From the NCBI RefSeq assembly GCF_025398735.1, contig NZ_CP104694.1:5235465-5299464 (forward strand): DNA of 64,000 nucleotides, in the 5' to 3' direction. Below, in pieces: positions 35,955-45,530 of the stretch. Numbering within the stretch: the first letter of the stretch is position 1; each line of letters begins with the position of its first letter. Source of the stretch: Tahibacter amnicola (GTDB lineage: Bacteria; Pseudomonadota; Gammaproteobacteria; Xanthomonadales; Rhodanobacteraceae). The position numbers and the translations under genes were made by a program. The notes beneath the pieces are model-generated. The model ran no database searches and had not been told where the DNA came from. It worked only from the letters and a program-made list of their open reading frames with translations.

Positions 35955-35983
35955 ATTATAGTACTGATTTGCCGGTCGGCGAA
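35955..35983 (-). promoter_or_regulatory. nfuA promoter
   Basis: Minus strand: a perfect TATAAT (35960-35955) with TTCGCC 17 bp upstream (35983-35978). The start of transcription would be about 15-20 bases before the ATG. Confidence 0.55.
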
Positions 35984-36020
35984 ATCGGCCCTCCCCTGCC
36001 GATGGCCCGCTGACGACTTC

Positions 36021-36026
36021 TATAAT
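36021..36026 (+). promoter_or_regulatory. -10 box of the phhB promoter
   Basis: A perfect TATAAT 30 bp before the phhB ATG on the plus strand, divergent from the nfuA promoter. The -35 region is weak. Confidence 0.5.
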
Positions 36027-36055
36027 CGCCCGCCGAAAAATCCCAAGGACCCGCC

Positions 36056-36397
36056 ATGACCAAGGCCGAACTGATCGCCGCCCATTGCCAGCCCCGCAAG
36101 GGCGCCGAACACGCGCTGGATCGCGCGCGCTGCGAAACCCTGTGCAGCCAGGTCGACGGCTGGGCGCTGGCCGACGACGGAAAGTCGTTGCACAAGGCAT
36201 TCCGCTTTGAGGATTTCCACCGCACCATGGGCTTCGTCAACGCCGTCGCCTACATGGCCAACCGGGAAGACCATCATCCGGACATGGAAGTCGGCTACAA
36301 CTACTGCCGCATGCGCTGGTCGACGCACGATGTCGGCGGCATTTCGCTCAACGACTTCGTCTGTGCGGCCAAGGTCGACGCGCTGCTCGCCGGCTGA
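36056..36397 (+). CDS. phhB: pterin-4a-carbinolamine dehydratase
   Basis: Dehydrates 4a-hydroxytetrahydropterin to recycle the cofactor of phenylalanine hydroxylase; also known as DcoH. 113 residues, the usual size. The active-site region is FVNAVAYMANREDHHPDMEVGYN, with the HHP catalytic motif, followed by TTxxxG-like STHDVGGIS. No phhA is in the window, so here it may support a hydroxylase encoded elsewhere. AAGGACC precedes the ATG. The CPBP-like gene begins three bases after its stop. Confidence 0.93.
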   Translation: MTKAELIAAHCQPRKGAEHALDRARCETLCSQVDGWALADDGKSLHKAFRFEDFHRTMGFVNAVAYMANREDHHPDMEVGYNYCRMRWSTHDVGGISLNDFVCAAKVDALLAG

Positions 36398-36400
36398 TCC

Positions 36401-37831
36401 GTGAGCCGGCTTCCGCTGCGCACCCGGTTCGGGAGCTGGCTGCTCTACGCGTTCGCGGTTCTGGCAGCGCTGCTTGCTACGCAATGGGTTGCGCACCTCC
36501 AGGTGCGCAGCTATCTCCGGGATGAAGCCGCGCGCGCCTGGTTTCTCGCGCGCAGCGGCAGCACGCCTTTCCAGTGGCAGTTCCGGCAGCGCGACGACCT
36601 GATCGCCGGTACCGTCTTCGGCGCATCGCGATTCCACGTCGACGACTCCGGCATTCATGTCGACGGTGATCACACGCCCGTGGAAATCGGCCTGCGACTT
36701 TCACAACCGCTCGATCTGCGCCAGTTCGACCAGCTGACGATCAGGACGACGCCGGACAAGGCCGCCCGGCAGATCATCATCCGCGAAACGCTGGATGCTC
36801 CCCAGGTGAGCGCCATGCTCGACGTACCGCCCACGGCGGTCGGCCCGATTGACCTGTCGGCATTGGCCTGGCGCGATGAAGACGGCCGGCCTGCGTCCGT
36901 ACCACGCCGCGCCGACATGGTGCGACTGCGCCTGGATCGATCGGCCACCGCGATGCTGGACATCCACAGCGTGCGGTTTGCGCCCTCCGCCGGCGCGACG
37001 CGACTACCCGCGGTGACGGAAGTGCCGCACGTGACGAGCGTCGAATCCGCGCTGCTGCTACGCGATGCGTTGCGCCGCCGCGAGCCATCCGCGCTGGTCG
37101 TGTACGCCGGGGATATTCCGACCGAATCGACGCACGCCCCGTCACCGGCCGGCGCAGGCTGGCGCTGGTTGCTGACCGGCCTCGCCGCGACGGGAATGGT
37201 ATTGCTGCGCCTGCGGCCGCCGCACTCGCCCAGCTGGCGCGCAGGCCTGGAAGCCACCGCACTGCTGGCAGGGCCCCTGGCCGTCATTCTCGGCGGACAT
37301 CTGGGCGACAACCTCGGCGCGTGGACCACGGTTGCCATTGCGTTGACCGTCGCATTCGCCCTGACCCTACGGTGGCCGGCATGGCGCGAATGGATCTCGC
37401 CGTCCATGGCCGCCTGGCGAGGCCCGGCACTGGCCATGCTCGTCGCGCTGGTGGTGGGCGCGTGGTTCCTCGCGCAGGCGCCCGACGCGCACTGGCCCAC
37501 GCCGACGCAATTCGCCCGCTACACCGCCTGGGCGTTCGTCCAGCAATTTCTGTTGTGCGGCCTCGTCGCCACACGCCTGGAACAGGCAGGGCTGTCATCA
37601 CGCGCCACCGCACTCGCCGTCGCGACGCTGTTCGCCCTGATGCACACCCCGAACGCCGCATTGATGCTGGCAACGTTCGTGGGTGGGCTGATCTGGTCCA
37701 CGGCGTGGCTGCGCGACCGCAATCTGGCCGGCATTGGGCTGTCCCACGCGGTCGCGGCAACGATCCTGTTCGCCACGGCACCGACCGCACTGCTGCGGTC
37801 AGCCGAGGTCAGCGCGCGATTCCTGCTCTGA
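36401..37831 (+). CDS. CPBP (Abi/Rce1)-like membrane protein with degenerate active site
   Basis: 476 residues. An N-terminal membrane anchor, then a ~200-residue soluble region (about 40-250) with no family I recognise, then eight or so membrane helices ending in a CPBP-like module. In active CPBP proteases the first motif is EExxxR; here it is Gln381-Gln382 in FVQQFLLCGL. The second motif His415 (LFALMHTPN) and third His449 (GLSHAVAA) remain, but the Asn usually four residues after the third His is Ala. So it is probably not a standard protease. GTG start at 36401, three bases after phhB, so co-transcribed. Confidence 0.7.
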   Translation: MSRLPLRTRFGSWLLYAFAVLAALLATQWVAHLQVRSYLRDEAARAWFLARSGSTPFQWQFRQRDDLIAGTVFGASRFHVDDSGIHVDGDHTPVEIGLRLSQPLDLRQFDQLTIRTTPDKAARQIIIRETLDAPQVSAMLDVPPTAVGPIDLSALAWRDEDGRPASVPRRADMVRLRLDRSATAMLDIHSVRFAPSAGATRLPAVTEVPHVTSVESALLLRDALRRREPSALVVYAGDIPTESTHAPSPAGAGWRWLLTGLAATGMVLLRLRPPHSPSWRAGLEATALLAGPLAVILGGHLGDNLGAWTTVAIALTVAFALTLRWPAWREWISPSMAAWRGPALAMLVALVVGAWFLAQAPDAHWPTPTQFARYTAWAFVQQFLLCGLVATRLEQAGLSSRATALAVATLFALMHTPNAALMLATFVGGLIWSTAWLRDRNLAGIGLSHAVAATILFATAPTALLRSAEVSARFLL

Positions 37832-37834
37832 AAT

Positions 37835-38812
37835 CTATCCCTGGCGTGCGCGACGCGGCGCAGGCAATTTGTCGAGCACGGCCGAAAGGTCGTCGGCCAG
37901 GGGCGCCGAAAAACTGCGCGCTTTCCCGCCCAGCTCGAAGCCGAAGTGCTTGGCATGCAGAAACAGGCGCCGCAACCCGAAGCTGCGCATGGCCTTGTTG
38001 AAATCCGGATCGCCGTATTTGTCGTCGCCGGCGATGGGATGGCCCATGTGCTGACTATGCACGCGGATCTGATGCGTACGGCCTGTTTCCAGGGTCGCCT
38101 CGACCAGGCTGGCGGGCTCGTACAACTCGATGACCTTGAAATGGGTCAGCGAGGGCTTGCCCTCCTCGTCCACACGCACCATGCGCTCGCCGCCCTGCAA
38201 TACGGACTTGCGCAACGGGGCATTGACGCTGCGGCTGGCCCGCGACAGGTGACCCTGCAGCAGGCAAAGGTACTGCTTGGTCGTGCGGTTCTCGCGGATC
38301 AGCTCCTGCAGGCCGGTCAGCGCCGAGCGCTTGCGCGCCAGGACGAGAACGCCACTGGTGTCCCGATCCAGCCGGTGGACCAGCTCCAGGGTGTCCTTGG
38401 GGCGCAGGGTGCGCAGCAGCTCGATGGCGCCGTGACTGACGCCGCTTCCCCCGTGCGCCGCAATACCGGCCGGTTTGTTCAGGACCAGGAATTCCTTGTC
38501 TTCGAACAGGATCGACTGGCCGATCTTGTCGAGCAATCCGCGCGCTGGCGCACCGGTTTCCTCGCGCTCGGCCACACGAACCGGTGGAATGCGCACCTCA
38601 TCGGCCGCCACCAGACGGGTATCCGGCTTGGCGCGCTTGCCGTTCACCCGCACCTGCCCGGTCCGCAGGATCCGGTAGATCAGGCTCTTGGGCACCCCTT
38701 TGAGCTGCCCGGCCAGGAAGTTGTCGATGCGTTGGCCGTCCCGGTCGTCGGCGACCCGAACGATCCGGACACCGGTACCCGCATCGGAAGAATTGTCCGA
38801 AGTTCGCGTCAC
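37835..38812 (-). CDS. rluC: 23S rRNA pseudouridine synthase RluC
   Basis: Converts uridines 955, 2504 and 2580 of 23S rRNA (E. coli numbering) to pseudouridine. 325 residues: an S4 RNA-binding domain (about 22-85, RIDNFLAGQLKGVPKSLIYRIL) and the RluA-type catalytic domain with HRLDRDTSGVLVLA containing the catalytic Asp, and LETGRTHQIRVH. GTG start at 38812 chosen by homology. It is divergent from rne, the same arrangement as in E. coli, and converges with the CPBP-like gene three bases away. Confidence 0.92.
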   Translation of the reverse strand: MTRTSDNSSDAGTGVRIVRVADDRDGQRIDNFLAGQLKGVPKSLIYRILRTGQVRVNGKRAKPDTRLVAADEVRIPPVRVAEREETGAPARGLLDKIGQSILFEDKEFLVLNKPAGIAAHGGSGVSHGAIELLRTLRPKDTLELVHRLDRDTSGVLVLARKRSALTGLQELIRENRTTKQYLCLLQGHLSRASRSVNAPLRKSVLQGGERMVRVDEEGKPSLTHFKVIELYEPASLVEATLETGRTHQIRVHSQHMGHPIAGDDKYGDPDFNKAMRSFGLRRLFLHAKHFGFELGGKARSFSAPLADDLSAVLDKLPAPRRARQG

Positions 38813-39279
38813 GATTGGAAAAATCTGCTGTCGACTGATAGACTTGCGTCGCGCTTCGCGCCAACTGAAGGGCGATTTTACCCTCGACTGGCGGCGCACC
38901 TGTCTGTTACCTGCCTTGAGGCCCCGTCGGATTTCCTGACCGGAACCGCCGCGGCGTCCTCGGATCATCGTAACGGATCGGGTTGGAGATTGCCCGCGAC
39001 GCAACAAGCGTCACGAGGGTTTCCGGTCGCGCACGGCAACAAAACATGGCTGGGGAGACTTCGGTCTCTCCGGAAAGTAAAAAACCGCGCTCCCGACATG
39101 GTCGTGAGAGTCGCACTGCCAGGACGGCGCCGGACCGGCGCAGTGCGCCACCGTCGTCCGCCGATCGGCCTTGGGCGCCGATCTTCCGCACGATGCCTCC
39201 GCGTCGTGCCGCAGGGTCACCTGCGAGGTATGCGCTTTCGCCCCGCCGTGCCGGTGGAGCGCATCATGGAATCACTACA
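38813..39279. other. rluC-rne intergenic region with long rne leader
   Basis: 467 bp, no gene. It probably holds the divergent promoters and the 5' untranslated region of rne. A candidate rne promoter is TTGGAA (38815-38820), 18 bp, TAGACT (38839-38844), giving a leader of about 430 bases. At 39055-39068 a stem GAGAC/GTCTC closes a TTCG tetraloop with the stable C(UUCG)G geometry, followed by an A-rich tract. In E. coli the rne leader hairpins mediate autoregulation by RNase E. Confidence 0.5.
38815..38844 (+). promoter_or_regulatory. candidate rne promoter
   Basis: TTGGAA and TAGACT separated by 18 bp on the plus strand; weak but the best match in the region. Confidence 0.35.
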
Positions 39280-42200
39280 ATGAAACGCATGTTGATCAAC
39301 GCAACTCAGCGTGAGGAGTTGCGTGTGGCCATCGTGGACGGCCAGTCGCTCTTCGACCTCGATATCGAGATCCCCTCCAAGGAACAGAAAAAGGCCAATA
39401 TCTACAAAGGCCGCATCACGCGGGTCGAGCCCTCGCTGGAAGCCTGCTTCGTCGAATACGGCGGAGAACGCCACGGCTTCCTGCCCCTGAAGGAAATCGC
39501 GCGGGAATATTTCACCCCGGGCGTCGACCACAACCGCGCCGGCATCCGCGAGCTCATCAAGGAAGGCCAGGAAATCGTCGTCCAGGTCGAGAAAGAAGAA
39601 CGGGGCAACAAGGGTGCGGCCCTGACCACCTTCATCTCCCTGGCCGGCCGCTACATGGTCCTGATGCCGAACAATCCGCGCGCAGGCGGGGTTTCCCGGC
39701 GGATCGAAGGCGAAGACCGCGCCAACCTCAAAGAGGTGATGGACCAGCTCAACTGCCCGGACGACATGGGGCTGATCATCCGCACCGCCGGCATGGGCCG
39801 CGACGCGGAAGAACTGCAGTGGGACCTGGACTACCTCCTGCAGCTGTGGAAGGCGATCTCCGAGGCTGCGATCCTGCGCCCGGCGCCATTCCTGATCTAC
39901 CAGGAATCCAAGCTGATCATCCGCGCGCTGCGCGACTACCTGCGCAACGACATCGGCGAGATCCTCATCGACAACGAGGAACTCTACGGCGACGCGCGCG
40001 ACTTCATGCAGCAGGTGATGCCTAACAATCTGCGCAAGCTCAAGCTTTACCGCGACACCACGCCGCTGTTCTCGCGCTTCCAGATCGAAACGCAGATCGA
40101 GAACGCGTTCGAGCGCACGGTACGCCTGCCCTCCGGTGGTTCGATCGTCATCGACCAGACCGAGGCGCTGACCGCCATCGATATCAACTCCGCCAAGGCC
40201 ACCAAGGGCGGCGATATCGAGGAAACTGCCTTCAACACCAACCGTGAAGCCGCGATCGAAATCGCCCGCCAGCTGCGCATCCGTGACGCCGGCGGCCTGA
40301 TCGTCATCGACTTCATCGACATGGACAGCCCCAAGCACCAGCGCGAAGTCGAGGAGACACTCAAGGACGCGCTCAAGCTCGACAGGGCCCGCGTACAGCT
40401 CGCGCGCATCTCGCGCTTCGGCCTGCTGGAAATGTCGCGCCAGCGTCTGCGTCCGAGCCTGGGCGAGTCGACCCAGATCGTCTGCCCGCGCTGCACGGGC
40501 CATGGCCGCATCCGCAGCATCGAGTCGCTGTCGCTGTCGGCGCTGCGCCTGGTCGAAGAGCACGCGATGAAGGACAACACCGGCCAGGTGCTGGTGCAGG
40601 CTCCATCGACGGTGGCGAACTTCCTGATGAACGAGAAGCGCCGCCAGATCACCGAGATCGAGCAGCGCCACGACGTTGCCGTGATCGTCGTTGCCGACGA
40701 GAAGCTCGAAACGCCGCACCTGGAAATCCAGCGCATCAAGACGGCGGACATCTCCGACACGGTGCGTCCCAGCTATGACCGCCTCACGCCCGTGATCGTG
40801 GCGCAGCCCCCGCAGGTGGCCCAGCCGAGCGCCGAGGCCGAACGGCCGGCCGTGAGCCGCGTGGTGCCCGCCAGCCCCGCACCACTGCGTCCGGAGGCGG
40901 AAGCCGAAGAGGCCGCAGCCACCGCCGCGCCGCGACCGGCGACGCCGCCCGTGGGCTTCTTCAGCCGCATGATGAGCTGGTTCAAGAAGCCGGCCGAGGA
41001 ACCCACTCCCCCGGCACCCGCCGCCAAGGCGCCGGCCAAGCCGGCGGGCCGCACCGAAGGTCGCGACCAGCGTGACCAGCGCGGACGCCAGGGCCGCGAA
41101 GGCCGCGCGGAACAGCGCGACAACCGTGACGCGCAACGCAGCCGTGGCGACCAGCCGCGGGGCACGCGCGCCGATCAGCCTGCCCGCGGCGACCAGCCGC
41201 GCGGTGAAGGCCAGGGCAAGCAATCGCGCCAGGAATCCGCACAGCAGCAAGGGGCCAAGCCCCAGCAGCAACAGCAGGCGTCCCAGCAACGGCAGCAGCA
41301 ACAGCGCCAGCCGAATGAAGCGCGCGCAGAGGGCGCGCCGAAGGCCGACGGCGGCAAGCCGCAGCAGGAGCGCCGCGGCGGCCAGGAATCCAAGCCCCGC
41401 CAGCCCCAGGAACGCAGCGAGCAACAGCGCCCCGCCGCGGAAGCTCGTCCAGAGCAGAAACCGGCCGCGCCAAAGCCGGCGGCTGAAACACCGGCAGATG
41501 CTACGACTGTCGTAGCAGCAGACGCGGCCGCCACCGCGCCGGCAGCACCTGCTGCGGGCGCCGGCGAAGAAACCACGCGCGAAGGCGGCCGCCGCCGCCG
41601 TGGTCGTCGTGGCGGACGTCGCCGCCGCCGTCAGGAAGGTGGCGCCGAGCAGGGCGATCTGGCCGAAAACGCTATCGACGCTGACCTGGACGACGAAGAA
41701 GGCGACGGCGATACAGCCGAAGACTCGGACGCGCCCGCTACAGCATCCGAACCGCGGGAACGGAAAGTCGCAGAGCGAGTGACTGCGGCTCCGGCTTCGA
41801 CGGCTCCGGCTTCGACGGCTCCGGCCTCGACCGCTCCGGCCTCGACCGCTCCGGCCTCGACCGCTCCGGCCTCGACCGCTCCGGCCTCGACCGCTCCGGC
41901 CTCGACCGCTCCGGCCTCGACCGCTCCGGCCTCGACCGCTCCGGCCTCGACGGCTCCGGCTTCGACCGCTCCGGCTTCGACCGCTCCGGCTTCGACCGCT
42001 CCGGCTTCGACCGCTCCGGCTTCGACGGCTCCGGCTTCGACGGCTCCCGCTTCGACCGCTCCCGCTTCGACCGCTCCGGCTTCGACCGCTCCGGCTTCGA
42101 CCGCTCCGGCCTCGACCGCTCCGGCCTCGACCGCTCCGGCCTCGACCGCTCCGGCCTCGACCGCTCCGGCCTCGACCGCTCCGGCCTCGACCGCTCCGGC

Positions 42201-43260
42201 CTCGACCGCTCCGGCCTCGACCGCTCCGGCCTCGACCGCTCCGGCCTCGACCGCTCCGGCCTCGACCGCTCCGGCCTCGACCGCTCCGGCCTCGACCGCT
42301 TCGGCCTCGACCGCTCCGGCCTCGACCGCTCCGGCCTCGACCGCTTCGGCCTCGACCGCTCCGGCCTCGACCGCTCCGGCCTCGACCGCTCCGGCCTCGA
42401 CCGCTCCGGCCTCGACCGCTCCGGCTTCGACCGCTCCGGCTTCGACCGCTCCGGCTTCGACCGCTCCGGCTTCGGCCGCTCCGGCCTCGACCGCTCCGGC
42501 CTCGACCGCTCCGGCCTCGACCGCGCCGGCTTCAACCGCTCCGGCTTCGACCGCTCCGGCTTCGACCGCTCCGGCTTCGACCGCTCCGGCTTCGACCGCT
42601 CCGGCTTCGACCGCTCCGGCTTCGACCGCTCCGGCTTCGACCGCTCCGGCTTCGACCGCTCCGGCTTCGACCGCTCCGGCTTCGACCGCTCCGGCTTCGA
42701 CCGCTCCGGCTTCGACCGCTCCGGCTTCGACCGCTCCGGCTTCGACCGCTCCGGCTTCGGCCGCTCCGGCTTCGACCGCTCCGGCTTCGGCCGCTCCGGC
42801 TTCGACCGCTCCGGCTTCGACCGCTCCGGCTTCGACCGCTCCGGCCTCGACGGCTCCGGCTCCGACGGCTTCGGCTCCGACGGCTTCGGCTCCGACGGCT
42901 TCGGCTCCGACGGCTTCGGCTCCGGCCGCAGCTTCGCCACCCGTTGCCAAGCCGGCCACGCCATCGGCATCGGGTCCGACCGGTGCAGACCCGGCCGGTC
43001 GTCCGCGTTCGGAAGCTGCGCAGCTGTCGCTGAGCATGCCCGAGCCACGCCGTGAATCGCCAAAGGCGTCGCCGGATACGTCCTCCGATGATCTTCGCGG
43101 GCATCCGGCGGACGCACTGCTCCCACCGACCGCCACCAGTGTCCGCCAGGCCGTCGCATCGGCGCTGCGCACGCCGGCGACGCCGTCCACGGGTGCATCC
43201 AGCGCGGATACCCCGTCGGAAAACGCCGCAAAAGAGGATGATGCGTCGAAAGACGCGTGA
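39280..43260 (+). CDS. rne: ribonuclease E with a PASTA-pentapeptide minisatellite
   Basis: Essential endoribonuclease that starts mRNA decay and processes rRNA and tRNA. 1326 residues. The catalytic N-terminal half is orthodox: [21 protein letters not shown]1 domain (about 37-125), DNase-like catalytic Asp301 ([14 protein letters not shown]) and Asp344 (VIDFIDM), and the zinc-link CPRCTGHG with Cys402 and Cys405. The scaffold half is low complexity: an amphipathic segment ([14 protein letters not shown], about 562-575) that may anchor to the membrane, Arg/Gln/Asp-rich RNA-binding stretches (about 590-740), an Arg-rich patch ([19 protein letters not shown]), an acidic block, then 76 pentapeptide units at 838-1217. 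ATG at 39280 fits the family N-terminus; the open frame extends further upstream without meaning. Confidence 0.95.
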   Translation: MKRMLINATQREELRVAIVDGQSLFDLDIEIPSKEQKKANIYKGRITRVEPSLEACFVEYGGERHGFLPLKEIAREYFTPGVDHNRAGIRELIKEGQEIVVQVEKEERGNKGAALTTFISLAGRYMVLMPNNPRAGGVSRRIEGEDRANLKEVMDQLNCPDDMGLIIRTAGMGRDAEELQWDLDYLLQLWKAISEAAILRPAPFLIYQESKLIIRALRDYLRNDIGEILIDNEELYGDARDFMQQVMPNNLRKLKLYRDTTPLFSRFQIETQIENAFERTVRLPSGGSIVIDQTEALTAIDINSAKATKGGDIEETAFNTNREAAIEIARQLRIRDAGGLIVIDFIDMDSPKHQREVEETLKDALKLDRARVQLARISRFGLLEMSRQRLRPSLGESTQIVCPRCTGHGRIRSIESLSLSALRLVEEHAMKDNTGQVLVQAPSTVANFLMNEKRRQITEIEQRHDVAVIVVADEKLETPHLEIQRIKTADISDTVRPSYDRLTPVIVAQPPQVAQPSAEAERPAVSRVVPASPAPLRPEAEAEEAAATAAPRPATPPVGFFSRMMSWFKKPAEEPTPPAPAAKAPAKPAGRTEGRDQRDQRGRQGREGRAEQRDNRDAQRSRGDQPRGTRADQPARGDQPRGEGQGKQSRQESAQQQGAKPQQQQQASQQRQQQQRQPNEARAEGAPKADGGKPQQERRGGQESKPRQPQERSEQQRPAAEARPEQKPAAPKPAAETPADATTVVAADAAATAPAAPAAGAGEETTREGGRRRRGRRGGRRRRRQEGGAEQGDLAENAIDADLDDEEGDGDTAEDSDAPATASEPRERKVAERVTAAPASTAPASTAPASTAPASTAPASTAPASTAPASTAPASTAPASTAPASTAPASTAPASTAPASTAPASTAPASTAPASTAPASTAPASTAPASTAPASTAPASTAPASTAPASTAPASTAPASTAPASTAPASTAPASTAPASTAPASTAPASTAPASTAPASTAPASTASASTAPASTAPASTASASTAPASTAPASTAPASTAPASTAPASTAPASTAPASTAPASAAPASTAPASTAPASTAPASTAPASTAPASTAPASTAPASTAPASTAPASTAPASTAPASTAPASTAPASTAPASTAPASTAPASTAPASTAPASAAPASTAPASAAPASTAPASTAPASTAPASTAPAPTASAPTASAPTASAPTASAPAAASPPVAKPATPSASGPTGADPAGRPRSEAAQLSLSMPEPRRESPKASPDTSSDDLRGHPADALLPPTATSVRQAVASALRTPATPSTGASSADTPSENAAKEDDASKDA
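41791..42930 (+). repeat. 15-bp minisatellite inside rne (76 units)
   Basis: Tandem units of CCGGCCTCGACCGCT and close variants, 1140 bp, exactly 76 x 15. The first 71 encode PASTA or one-residue variants (PASAA, SASTA); the last five encode [10 protein letters not shown] and SAPAA. Because 15 is a multiple of three, unit gains or losses keep the frame. Synonymous variants (CCTCG, CTTCG, CCCGC) occur in blocks, which indicates duplication of multi-unit segments. All six frames are open here, so long antisense reading frames are artefacts. Confidence 0.97.
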
Positions 43261-43301
43261 TCGTCGCTGACGGGTCAGGGGCCCGTCAGATCCTGGAAAA
43301 C

Positions 43302-43338
43302 AAAGGCCCGCCGGTGATCCCGGCGGGCCTTTGCTTTT
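43302..43338 (+). terminator. rho-independent terminator after rne
   Basis: AAAGGCCCGCCGG pairs with CCGGCGGGCCTTT, loop of five, then TTGCTTTT. A smaller inverted repeat (TGACGGG...CCCGTCA, 43268-43288) precedes it. Confidence 0.88.
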
Positions 43339-43451
43339 CGTGCATCCTTATTGCGTGCGTGCCGCCGGTAAGCGAGGCAACCACCCGCGGCATCACCTCG
43401 CAGACAACCGGAACCATCCCCCGGACACTCGCATCTACTGCCTGCTCCGAA

Positions 43452-44156
43452 TCACGACGTGATGGCGCGCGTCGACTTGGGCCGTTTCCGGCCTGTTCCA
43501 TTGGCGGTTTCGCGGGCGCTGCCGCTATCCAGAATGCCGTGCAGTTGCGCCAGGTGCGCCAGCGCCACGACGTTGTCGATATCGAGCTTTGCGAACACGT
43601 TCGACTTGTGGGTCGAAATCGTTTTCTCACTGATGCTCAGCACGCGCGACAGCGTTCGCGCATCGTCGCCCTGCGCCAGCCGGATGGCGATCTCAAGCTC
43701 ACGCGCACTGAGCGCATCAAACGGCGAACGGCTTCCGCCGGATACGGCCTCCATCGCCAACTGCTGCGCAATGGCCGACGCCAGGTAGCGCCGGCCGTCC
43801 GCCACCTGGTGGAGCGCCTGCAGCAGTTCCTGCTCCGGACACGCCTTGGGAACGTAGCCCACCGCCCCCGCCTCGAGCAGGCGGCGCGGGTACGGCGAAT
43901 CCCCCGCAACGGTCACGATCACGATGCGGGTGCGCAGCGACAACTTGCGCGCGCGCTCTGTCACCTCGATGCCCGTCAGCCTGGGCATGTGCAGGTCGAG
44001 CACGGCGATGTCGGGCTGCAGGCGGCGCATCAGCGCCAACCCTTCCTCGCCGTCGCCGGCTTCGCCTACCACGGAAAACTCGGGGTATTTCTCCAATATC
44101 GAACGCAAACCATGCCGAACCAGCGCATGGTCGTCGATCAGCACGACAGATATCAC
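43452..44156 (-). CDS. NarL/FixJ-family response regulator (UvrY/GacA-like)
   Basis: Two-component transcription regulator. 234 residues. The receiver domain (1-120) has IDDHALVRHG, phospho-acceptor Asp54 in VLDLHMPRLTG and the Lys of YVPKACPE. The LuxR-type helix-turn-helix (about 145-210) reads LSARELEIAIRLAQGDDARTLSRVLSISEKTISTHKSNVFAKLDI. The receiver start and the linker resemble UvrY/GacA, but uvrC is not adjacent, so the orthology is uncertain. A basic Thr/Arg/Lys tail extends the C-terminus by about 20 residues. No histidine kinase is in the window. Confidence 0.85.
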   Translation of the reverse strand: MISVVLIDDHALVRHGLRSILEKYPEFSVVGEAGDGEEGLALMRRLQPDIAVLDLHMPRLTGIEVTERARKLSLRTRIVIVTVAGDSPYPRRLLEAGAVGYVPKACPEQELLQALHQVADGRRYLASAIAQQLAMEAVSGGSRSPFDALSARELEIAIRLAQGDDARTLSRVLSISEKTISTHKSNVFAKLDIDNVVALAHLAQLHGILDSGSARETANGTGRKRPKSTRAITS

Positions 44157-44345
44157 GGCGTATCCCTCCTTTCCCGGCGCGCAACGCTACGTGACACATG
44201 TGCACAAAACAACCCGGAAGGCCCGAATCCGGCGTACGGAGCGGCGCCGTACGCAATGCCGAGATGGTGGAGCGCCGCCTGATTGGTTATCCTTTGCAGC
44301 TTGTACGACCGGGTGTGCGCTGCCGCCCGTCGCTACGCACAATCC

Positions 44346-44435
<90 letters not shown>

Positions 44436-44485
44436 TCTTCCAGGAACCGTCGCCCTGTGTTGCGAATTCCCGCGCCGCCAGCCGG

Positions 44486-45499
44486 TCAGGGCATTACCGA
44501 TACCGCATCGCGCGACAGGTCGCCCAGCGGCCGCGCCACTGCCGGTACATCCATGTCGCCCAGGCGCGGCGGCGCCGGTTGGGCCAGGTAGGACAGCATC
44601 TTCAGCTCGCGCCGGCCGCGTGTCACGGTATCAAGGATCAGGCCGGCGAAGAAACTGAGCGCCGCAAACACCATGATGCCGGTGGCGAGAATCGCTGTCG
44701 GGAAACGCGGTACGAGGCCCGTCTGGGCATAGGTGATGAACAGCGGCACTGCCAGCACGATGGCCAGCACAGCCTGCATCGCTGCCAGGATGGAATAGAA
44801 CACCAGCGGACGCTCGGCCGCGAAAAGCCGCCCCATCGTCGATACGATGCGCAGGCCGTCGCGCACGGTCGACAACTTGCTGTGCGAACCCTCTGGCCGT
44901 TCCTTGAATGGCGTGACCACTTCCGACACCGCCATCTTCAGTTCCAGCGCATGCACCGACAGCTCGGTCTCGATTTCGAATCCGGCGCTGAGCACCGGGA
45001 ATGACTTGGCGAAACGCCGCGAGAACACCCGATATCCGGACAGGATATCGGCGCAGGGTCGCCCGAACAGTCGGCTGAGGAATCCGCTCAGCAGGCGATT
45101 GCCGAAGGCGTGTCCAGGACGGTGCACATCGGCGTGGACCGGTTCGCGCACAGCCACGACCATGTCGAGCTGATCCTGCCGCAAGCGCCGCACGAGTGCC
45201 GGCGCGCTGGCCGCATCATAGGTATCGTCGCCGTCCACCATGATGTAGATGTCGGCGTCCACGTCCGCGAACATGCGCCGGACCACGTGGCCTTTGCCCT
45301 GCAAGCCGACCGAACACACCTGCGCACCGGCCGCCCGCGCAATCGCGGCGCTGCCATCACGCGAATTGTTGTCGAAAACGTGGATCTGCGCCTCGGGCAA
45401 GGCAGTTCTGAAATCCGCCACCACACGGGCGATCGCCACGGCCTCGTTGTAGCAGGGAATCAGCACCGCGATCCGGCACGCCTCCTCGCCCGCGATCAT
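44486..45499 (-). CDS. DPM1/ArnC-like family 2 glycosyltransferase
   Basis: Probably moves a sugar from a nucleotide donor to polyprenyl phosphate at the inner membrane. 337 residues. GT-A domain (about 8-230): IAVLIPCYNEAVAIARVV, YIMVDGDDTYDAAS (DxD metal site), LSGYRVFSRRF and EIETELSVHAL. Two C-terminal membrane helices (about 235-300) as in dolichol-phosphate-mannose-synthase-like proteins. ATG at 45499 fits the fold start, 31 bp after the lgt stop in the same direction. The donor and acceptor are unknown. Confidence 0.87.
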   Translation of the reverse strand: MIAGEEACRIAVLIPCYNEAVAIARVVADFRTALPEAQIHVFDNNSRDGSAAIARAAGAQVCSVGLQGKGHVVRRMFADVDADIYIMVDGDDTYDAASAPALVRRLRQDQLDMVVAVREPVHADVHRPGHAFGNRLLSGFLSRLFGRPCADILSGYRVFSRRFAKSFPVLSAGFEIETELSVHALELKMAVSEVVTPFKERPEGSHSKLSTVRDGLRIVSTMGRLFAAERPLVFYSILAAMQAVLAIVLAVPLFITYAQTGLVPRFPTAILATGIMVFAALSFFAGLILDTVTRGRRELKMLSYLAQPAPPRLGDMDVPAVARPLGDLSRDAVSVMP

Positions 45500-45530
45500 T
45501 CGAAAGTCGCTTTCTGATCGATAGCCATGC

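Noticed and set aside
41791-42930. Possible CRISPR array or VNTR locus unrelated to a gene
   Set aside because: Units are 15 bp, directly abutting, with no spacers, and lie in frame inside rne.
41631-43231. Very long antisense reading frames across the rne repeats (EAGAV- and PERS-type repeats)
   Set aside because: The 15-bp repeat has no stop codon in any frame, so all six frames are open. The plus-strand frame continues the orthodox RNase E catalytic domain; the antisense ones have no start signal or family.
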